NCBI RefSeq assembly: GCF_024691275.1
Contig: NZ_JAILNU010000039.1
Span: 1-43,552 of the forward strand
From: Ruminococcus sp.
GTDB taxonomy: Bacteria > Bacillota > Clostridia > Oscillospirales > Ruminococcaceae
Reading direction: 5' to 3'
Length of the DNA: 43,552 nt
Made by a program: the position numbers and the translations under genes. Below the pieces are notes generated by a model. The model ran no database searches and was not told the origin of the DNA. It saw only the letters and a list, made by a program, of their open reading frames with translations. Below are positions 37,058 to 43,552 of this stretch, piece by piece; within the stretch, counting starts at the first letter, position 1; the number at the start of each line of letters is the position of its first letter.

Positions 37058-37267
37058 ATGTTGAAAACACCTGAATTGGCGATGTCAAGAACAAACGAAG
37101 TCACCACCGTATGCAACGGTAAGAAAGAGGTCTGGGACGATTATGAAGAAGCAAAGGCATACTTTCTTGAACTCATGATGTCCACGGACGGCGAGGAGCA
37201 TGACCGAGCAGAATGTGTATATATTCAGCTTATGCACGGGCTTGATGAGTGTTCGGACGATGATTGA
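37058..37267 (+). CDS. Small acidic protein of the integrative element
   Basis: 69 residues with GGAGG upstream of ATG. It has NEVTTVCNGKKEVWDDYEEAKAYFLELM and an acidic C terminus ending DECSDDD. This resembles small hypothetical proteins found next to SSB genes in Firmicute conjugative elements. No domain or function is known. It is followed by ssb after 12 bp. Confidence 0.7.
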   Translation: MLKTPELAMSRTNEVTTVCNGKKEVWDDYEEAKAYFLELMMSTDGEEHDRAECVYIQLMHGLDECSDDD

Positions 37268-37279
37268 AAGGAGTGGACT

Positions 37280-37609
37280 ATGTTGAACAAGATCATGATG
37301 TCAGGCAGGCTTCTGACTGAGCCTGCTGTTACCACCAAGGACGACCTCCGATACTGCAAATTCAGTATCGCCGTTGACCAGCCTAAACAGAAAGGCATTG
37401 ATGCTGTCGAGACAGACACGTTCACCTGTCTTGCCTTTGATGACAATGCAAATGCCGTGAGCTTTCTTTATTCCAAAGGCGGTACGATCACCTTTGTGGG
37501 TTCGCTCAGGAACGCTCCCGATAATACGGCAGTCATCATTGTAGAAGAACTGCACTTTCAGAACAGGTTTGCTGTTAAGGTAGACGTTAATTCGGAGCAG
37601 ATTTTCTGA
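37280..37609 (+). CDS. ssb: Single-stranded DNA-binding protein
   Basis: 109 residues, AAAGGAG upstream of ATG. An OB-fold SSB start, MLNKIMMSGRLLTEPAV, then LRYCKFSIAVDQPKQ, FTCLAFDDNANAVSFLYSKGG and TFVGSLRN. It is short, lacking the acidic C-terminal tail of chromosomal SSB, as in element-borne SSBs. Likely coats single-stranded DNA during transfer or replication of the element. Cotranscribed with the small gene upstream. Confidence 0.85.
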   Translation: MLNKIMMSGRLLTEPAVTTKDDLRYCKFSIAVDQPKQKGIDAVETDTFTCLAFDDNANAVSFLYSKGGTITFVGSLRNAPDNTAVIIVEELHFQNRFAVKVDVNSEQIF

Positions 37610-37698
37610 CAGTGCAGGCGTTATGCTTTCAGGCGAACGGAAATGGTCTGTAATGGCTTTCGGATATGGTTTCCGTTCTGTTATCCATAAATATGAAA

Positions 37699-37736
37699 CA
37701 AGGCTCTCAGAGTGGTTCTGGGAGCCTTATCTTTTT
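37699..37736 (+). terminator. Terminator after ssb
   Basis: 12-bp stem around 37700-37728 (AAGGCTC/GAGCCTT core plus CAGA/TCTG, one G-U) followed by TCTTTTT. Confidence 0.8.
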
Positions 37737-38054
37737 ATGAAGCTCTCTGCAAGATAGTATAGAGCTTTTTTCACATATTCGGCGCGCAAGTAGCGCAATA
37801 CTGGCGCGCGTATCACATTGATTCGGCGCAGTACCATTCTATAATTACAATAGCCAATTTCTCAAAACAGATACTTTAACGAAATCCGCTATTATGGCAG
37901 GTATCGCCGCTAAATGACATACTATCCCATATTGAAATTATACAGTATTTTTAGAGGATTTTCAAGTATCGAGCCGAAAATTGGCAGTTTGTATACAACA
38001 GGGGCAACGCAGATGTGCAGATTGCTCATCTGTGAGCGTATGGAGGGTTACTGA
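37737..38054 (+). promoter_or_regulatory. Integrase upstream region with promoter C and GCGCGC elements
   Basis: No gene. TTGATT (37818-37823), 16-bp spacer, TATAAT (37840-37845) make a promoter facing the integrase. GCGCGC at 37782-37787 and 37804-37809 and GGCGCA at 37825-37830 surround it, recalling promoters A and B. The 18-bp inverted-repeat arm at 37857-37874 lies just downstream of the -10. Confidence 0.6.
37857..37874 (+). repeat. Left arm of the 18-bp inverted repeat around the integrase
   Basis: ATTTCTCAAAACAGATAC; its exact reverse complement is at 39216-39233. Confidence 0.9.
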
Positions 38055-39142
38055 ATGGAAAATGCAGGTATTTGTATTACAATGCGTAAAGACGGACGAT
38101 ACATGGGAAAGTTCGTCACTGGATACGGAGATGATCACAAGGCTCAGTATCAGTATGTCTACGGAAAGACCTACGAAGAAGCAGAAAACAAGGCTTTGAT
38201 TGGGCATGAAATAGCGTCTCGCTTTCTGTCGGGCAGATATATTACTGTCAGCAATGTGTATGTGGAATGGCTGAATGCCGTGGTTAACCGTGTCAAGGAA
38301 TCAACACTTGCCAACTACAAAAACAAGTTTGAAAAGCATATTCTCCCCGAATTCAGGGATGTGCCGTGTGCAGACCTGACCACAGGCAGGATAAATGCCT
38401 TCATAAACAAAAAGCTCGCAGACGGGTTATCTGCAAGCTATGTTCGTGATATATTTACTGTTTTCAAAACGATGCTGAAATATGCACAGGAAGAATACGG
38501 ATTCAGGCTGTCGCTGAAAACGTCACTCTCCCAAAAGCCGAAAAGAAACAGGTAGAGAGAATCAGCGATGAACAGCAGAAAAAGCTTGTTTCGTATCTGA
38601 AAGCGAATATGTCGCTGACTGCTTTCGGTATCCTGCTGTCGCTGTTTATGGGACTGCGTATCGGTGAACTGTGTGGCTTGAAATGGGAAGATGTGGACTT
38701 TAAGCATAAGACGCTGTATATCAGGAGAACGGTTCAGCGTATCAGCTCCTCTAACGGCGACAGAAAAACAAAGGTCGTTATCTCCGCTCCGAAGTCGGCG
38801 ACATCGTTCAGAGAGATCGCTATCCCCGATACGCTCATGAAGTATTTTGAAATGTTCCGAGATGAAGCTGATCATTTCATTTTATCGGGAACGGATAAGC
38901 CAATCGAGCCTCGCACTATGCAGTATCGTTACAAGAAGATACTGCGGTCTGCCGATGTTGGTAATCATAATTATCACAAGCTCCGCCACACTTTTGCGAC
39001 CAATTCCGCAGAGAAAGGCTTTAATGTGAAGGCTCTGTCTACCGTTCTCGGTCACAGCAACGTCACCCTGACACTAAACCGATATATTCACCCCGACCAC
39101 ACCTATGAACGCAGGCTGATGAATATGTGTATGCAGTTGTAA
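38055..39142 (+). pseudogene. Tyrosine integrase with a single-base frameshift
   Basis: The start ATG at 38055 opens an N-terminal arm-binding and SAM-like domain to about residue 155, then runs into a stop at 38553-38555. The second frame restores homology from about 38514 (AENVTLPKAEKKQVERISDE) to 39142. It carries the catalytic set: Arg in GLRIGEL, HKLRH, GHSN and Tyr in LNRYIHP. The two frames differ by minus one. Adding one base near 38511-38514 (after GFRLS) gives one continuous integrase of about 360 residues. So the gene is intact except for one missing base. Either an inactivating mutation or an assembly error. It lies between 18-bp inverted repeats. Confidence 0.85.
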
Positions 39143-39215
39143 ATTGTTGTCAGAACAGTATCTTGAAAATTGAATAATTGCGGTTTTACGCTGTTTTATG
39201 GGTCTTATCCTGAAT

Positions 39216-39233
39216 GTATCTGTTTTGAGAAAT
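39216..39233 (-). repeat. Right arm of the 18-bp inverted repeat around the integrase
   Basis: GTATCTGTTTTGAGAAAT on the plus strand, the exact reverse complement of 37857-37874. Confidence 0.9.
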
Positions 39234-39328
39234 CTCCCCGATACTCTACATAGTATAACACCGCAATATAAAGGTATACACCGCTGAAAGCATCTGATCC
39301 CTATTACGCAACAGTCAGGGGGATTGTA

Positions 39329-42300
39329 ATGGCACACGATACTTTATATATAGTTGACAACAGCAGCGACAAGGCTTCGGTCAAGAATTATCTTTCCGAA
39401 TGGTGTTCGATTTCCAAGCAGATGGACATCGCAACAGGATACTTTGAGATCGGCGGTCTGCTTACTTTAGGAGAAGACTGGCAGAAACTTGATAAAATAC
39501 GCATTATCCTCGGCAACGAAGTAACTAAGCGCACCAAAGATGTTATCGAAGAAGTCGCACAGACTATGATAGAGCGTTTCCGTACCAGTATGGAGCGTGA
39601 GCAGGAAAAGAATGAGTTCCTGATAGGCGTCCCTGCTATCATCAAAGCTATGAAAGCCGGAAAGATCGATTGCCGTGTATATGACAGCAATAAGTTTCAC
39701 GCTAAGGCATATATCACATATTTCCGTGATGAATATAGAGATCAGTTCATATCGGCTATGAATATTCCTTCGGGATACGCACTGGTCGGTTCGAGCAATT
39801 TTACAAAGGCAGGACTGACTCAGAATATCGAGCTGAATGTTCAGGTAAAAGATGAAGTCGAACAGCTTCAGAAGTGGTTTGATGAGCATTGGCAGAACGG
39901 CACGGATATTACCGAGGCTGTATTGAAGGTCATGGAGATGCACTGTCGTGAGTTCAGCCCTTATGATATTTATCTGCGCTCCATGTATGAGTATTTCAAG
40001 AGCCATGAAGAGACCGTATCCGAATGGGAAGAAAATGAATCGGTCGTATATAAAGGACTGTCGCAGTATCAGAAGGACGGCTACAACAGCCTTATTCAGA
40101 TAGCAGAGCGTTACTCCGGCGCCTTTCTTTGTGACGGCGTAGGTCTGGGCAAAACTTTTGTCGGCATGATGCTGATAGAGCGTTTCGTAAAGAAGGAGCG
40201 TAAGAATGTCGTGCTTATCGTTCCTGCGTCTGCAAGGGTATCTGTATGGGAAGTAACTATAAAAAGGCTTATTTCTGAGATACTTGAAGGATTCTATCCG
40301 TTCAAAATCATCAATCATACTGACCTGCTGCTTGATAAAAATCAGAACCTTATGAATCAGATTGCACAGCAGGCAGAGATCATTATCATAGATGAAGCTC
40401 ATCATTTCCGCAACCGCTCCTCTAACAGATACAGAAAGCTGTTTGACATGATGCAGGCTGGCTGTAAAAAGCAGATGTTTATGCTTACAGCCACACCTAT
40501 AAATAATAGTTTCCTTGACTTACAGCACCTTATCGAGCTTTTTACGCACAGGCAGGAGGACTATTTTTCTTCCGCACCGCTGGGCATACACAGCCTTGCA
40601 GGACATTTCAAGAAGATGGAAAAGCAGCTCGATCAGGTATCGGGTACTGCGATAAGTGATTCTCTTGATATATCCGGAGATATTATCCGTGCAGATAAAC
40701 TTGTGACCGAGCTTGTTGTACAGCGAAGCCGTGCTTATGTCAAGCGCAGCCTGCTGAATGAACAGGGCAACAGCGTTTTATTCTCCAACAGAATGCCGCC
40801 TACCGTAGCGAACTACTCTCTTGAAAAATCATACGGCAGGCTGATAAAAGACTTCAAGGAATCCTTTGACCGTAAAGATAAGAACTGAAGGACGATAACC
40901 ATTCTGTCCCTTGCTATATATTCACCGTACAGCGATGATTATTTCATCGGGGACAAGTCCAAGATGGACGAGATGGTAACAGGTCGTCAGCAGCAGGTAG
41001 TAAACCTTATCCGTATATTGTTGCTGAAACGCTTTGAAAGCTCTATCGAAGCCTTTAAGGAGACTTGTATCAAAATCTATATTCGCCTGAATAAGTTCCT
41101 GAATGACTATAAGGACGTTAATGCCAGCAGCAAGCGCCGTGTAGAGCGTAAACAGGCAGAGCAGGAAGAAATACTGCGGTATGCGGAAGAATATGCCGCT
41201 CTGAATCAGACCTCTATTGAAGATATTGAGGACAGCCTGCCCGATTATGTATGGAATACGCAGGAGACCTTTGATGTCAATGATTTTGACATAAACGCCC
41301 TGCTTGTTGATACCATGATGGATATGGACACGCTTTCCAAATTCATCGAAGATATGATGGAATTCAAGCCCGAAAACGATGATAAGATACGGGAGCTAAA
41401 GCGTATCCTGCATGAAGATACACGCATTCAGAACAAGAAAGTCATCATCTTCACCGAGTACAGGGCAACAGCACAGTATATCTATCGTGAACTGCAAAAG
41501 GCAGGATTCACAGATATGTTTGAGATCGACGGTCAGACTTCCGGAGACCGACATGAAATGATACAGCGTTTTGCCCCGTATTATAACGGCTGTTCATCGG
41601 CTGAGGTAACAGACGAGATACAGATACTCATAGCTACCGATGTTCTCGCAGAAGGCTTGAACTTGCAGGATTCATCGTGCCTTATCAACTACGAACTGCA
41701 CTGGAACCCCGTAAGACTTATGCAGAGGATAGGTCGTATCGACCGCCGCCGTGATGCCGATACCGAAGCCCGCCTGCTTGCAGATCACCCTGAACTGAAC
41801 GCAGACCGTGATAATGCATATTATTGGAACTTCCTGCCTCCGCAGGAGTTGGAACAGCTATTATCGCTGTATAAGACCGTATCAAAGAAAACGCTCCGTA
41901 TTTCCAAGACATTCGGTATAGAGGGCGAAAAGCTCCTCACACCCGATGATGAATACGAAGCATTGAAAGAGTTCAATTCACATTATGAGGGCAGCACTTC
42001 CGCAGAGGAGGAGATCGCCCTTGCATATCAGCAGTTGTTAGCGGATAATCCCGACTATCTTGAACAGGTCAAGGAACTGCCGAGGAAGATGTACAGCGGT
42101 AAAGTGGCTTCTACCCGAAAAGGATACTTCTTCTGTTATGAACTGCCTACCAAGAGAGCCGACGGCACATGGTCGGACGGTGACGGCATTTACCGCTGGT
42201 ATGTTGTTGATCCCGAGACCAAGCAGGTCACGGAAGATATATACGAGATATGGAATGCCGTTAAATGTGAGCGTGACGAGAGCAGAGCCTTTAACGCAAA

Positions 42301-42424
42301 CGAGGAGCAGTTCTCCGAGATACGCAAAGTGATAGAAAACTACATCAAGAAAAAATATCTGAAAGCGATACAGGCGCCTATGGGCAAAAAAGTCAAGCTG
42401 GTCACATGGCTTCAGATGTTATAA
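39329..42424 (+). pseudogene. PLD-SNF2 type helicase of a defence-like module, interrupted by an in-frame TGA
   Basis: 1032 codons in one frame with a single internal TGA at 40886-40888 (codon 520). N-terminal PLD nuclease-like domain: H124 and K126 (FHAKAY) with GSSNFT at 154-159. Helicase motifs: Walker A GVGLGKTF about 270-277, DEAH 355-358, TATPIN about 387-392. After the stop come HELICc with VIIFTEYRATAQYIY, ATDVLAEGLNLQ, and motif VI MQRIGRIDRR near 798. An otherwise unbroken frame of 3 kb indicates a recent nonsense change (CGA to TGA would fit). It ends 12 bp before the methylase gene. PLD-helicase proteins with such methylases occur in restriction-like phage defence. If not read through, the helicase is lost. 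Confidence 0.85.
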
Positions 42425-42436
42425 GGGGTACAGGCT

Positions 42437-43456
42437 ATGGATATCAGAAATATAAAAAGCATTGATGATCTTATCATATACTTCACCGAGGAACTGAATT
42501 GGAATATCGACCTTGACGATTTTGATGAGATCGACGATATTACATACGATTTTGACGCTGCCGATATCGGGCTGAAAGAAGAAGCGTTTGCAAAAATATC
42601 ATCGTTACGGCAGTTGCAGCCGCTCTGCGATGAGCAGAAATGGGGCATATTCTGCGTAGAGTTCGACAGCAACAAGTTTGAAGTGTCGGCACTCTGAAAG
42701 ATACTGTCGGGACTTATCCCAAAGAGAAGAAACGCCGCAGATCACGCTGTATGGGCGCAGAAAGACCTGCTGTTCCTTTGTTTCTGGGGGACGGATAATA
42801 ACCGCACCATCGGCATTGCTCACTTCGAGGACAAGGACGCAGGACTTCCGCAGATAAAGATGATCTCATGTGCGCCTGCGGTTGAAGATTTCACGCAGAT
42901 ACGCAATTTTGAGGAGCGAATCGGTCACTTATCATGGGTAAAGAACGAAGCAGATACCGAAGCATGGTATCTGCAGTGGTCGTCTGCATTTGTAACGGCA
43001 TATCATCAGGTTATCAGGGACTCTGCATCGCTTACAGTCAAACTGGCGGCGGAGGCTCAGGCTATCCGTGACCGTATCCTCGATATATACGCTGTTGAAA
43101 ACAAAGAGGGCTATGTACACAAGCTGTTTTCTGACTTCAAGGACAACCTTATCCATGATATGACAAAACAGCAGTTTGCCGATATGTACGCTCAGACCGT
43201 TGTTTACGGCTTGTTCTCGGCAAGGTGTATGGATAAGACGCAGGGTGATTTCGATGTGCAGGAAGCTATCAAGTGTATTCCGAATACAAACCCGTTCCTG
43301 AAAAGGCTCATGGAAGAATGCCTGGGCGAAGGCAGTGAGCGTCACCTGACCTTTGATGAGCTGGAAGTTGCGAATGTTGTGGAGATACTCACGCACACCA
43401 ATACCGACCTTATTATGTATGCTAAAATAAAACTGAGCCAGTTAGCCTCAAAATGA
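42437..43456 (+). pseudogene. N-terminal part of a type IIG-like adenine methylase, nonsense-interrupted and truncated
   Basis: AAGGGG precedes ATG 42437. The frame is open except for a TGA at 42695-42697 (SAL, stop, KILSGLIPKRRN); an Arg codon CGA there would restore it. The rest reads KDLLFLCFWG.DNNRTIGIAHF, DAGLPQIKMISCAP, and SFVHKL-type LIHDMTKQQFADMYAQTVVYGLFSARC. I recognise these as the pre-methylase region of large Eco57I-like enzymes of restriction modules. The NPPY-containing methylase domain is missing. Similarity ends near 43410, where an insertion-sequence-like end begins, and the frame closes at 43456. It was the second gene of the helicase operon. Confidence 0.75.
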
Positions 43457-43552
43457 TAATAAAAAAATGAGCCACTAAAATAAAAATCCTGTATAATAAG
43501 AGAAAGAGCTTGTGTACAGGAGGAACAAGGAGTGGCAATAGCAATGGAGATC
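43422..43552 (+). mobile_element. Probable insertion-sequence end with start of a transposase gene
   Basis: CTAAAATAAAA occurs at 43422-43432 and 43475-43485, and TGAGCCA at 43434-43440 and 43468-43474: repeated end motifs such as those of IS21-type elements. A TATAAT is at 43492-43497. GGAGGAACAAGGA precedes a GTG at 43532 that opens a frame (MAIAMEI) running off the window. The methylase homology stops at this point. The family assignment is tentative. Confidence 0.5.

Noticed and set aside
39160..39185. CTTGAAAATTGAATAA motif as an attachment site
   Set aside because: Similar motifs near 34735 and 35002 lack the same context and no matching direct repeat was found at a defined element end.
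40886..42697. Selenocysteine or stop-codon reassignment explaining the two in-frame TGA codons
   Set aside because: Other genes end normally with TGA, no SECIS-like hairpin was seen after either stop, and an Arg-to-stop change explains both simply.

Overview
The window looks like a chromosomal segment of a cellulolytic Ruminococcus, most likely R. flavefaciens or a close relative. The reasons are three dockerin-bearing secreted proteins, a multidomain xylanase/lichenase/esterase with Asn/Gln/Trp-rich linkers, and Firmicute-type sigma-70 promoters and strong Shine-Dalgarno sites throughout. The species call is inference from protein architecture. No rRNA, tRNA or CRISPR array was seen.

Layout. 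1-4668 (minus): a SUKH-type immunity gene followed by a giant RTX protein that runs off the left edge. Its N-terminal region carries an HNH-type nuclease signature, so the pair reads as a toxin/immunity locus. 4974-6773 (minus): an MFS-like membrane protein followed by a stub of an amidase gene. 7050-8117 (plus): a UDP-glucuronate 4-epimerase-like enzyme. 8187-10194 (minus): a GGDEF-EAL c-di-GMP enzyme with a long structured leader. 10508-16281 (minus): a NitT/TauT-type ABC importer (binding protein, permease, ATPase) behind a sulfur-amino-acid-rich leader peptide and attenuator, then a divergent carbon monoxide dehydrogenase (CooS-like) with its own promoter and two small membrane proteins.

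16457-26550 is the fibre-degradation block. A minus-strand sortase-anchored protein combines a dockerin, two cohesin-like modules and two C-type lectin-like domains. Divergently, a 1270-residue GH11-GH16-dockerin-GH11-CE4 enzyme is encoded on the plus strand. 26697-30113 (plus) is a run of housekeeping genes: an isochorismatase-family hydrolase, a D-lactate-type dehydrogenase, CoaBC and a DUF3592-like protein. A small dockerin protein (30129-31166, minus) closes the core-like part.

From about 31400 to the right edge the window is accessory DNA: a serine recombinase with TnpW, an Ogt-type alkyltransferase, a flavodoxin-like reductase, an acetyltransferase, an SSB, and a tyrosine integrase with a frameshift lying between 18-bp inverted repeats. 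A two-gene defence-like module follows (PLD-SNF2 helicase plus the N-terminal part of an adenine methylase). Each of its genes is interrupted by an in-frame TGA, and the methylase is cut off by what looks like the end of an insertion sequence. Several promoters in this region share GCGCGC-type motifs, suggesting common control by an element-encoded regulator.
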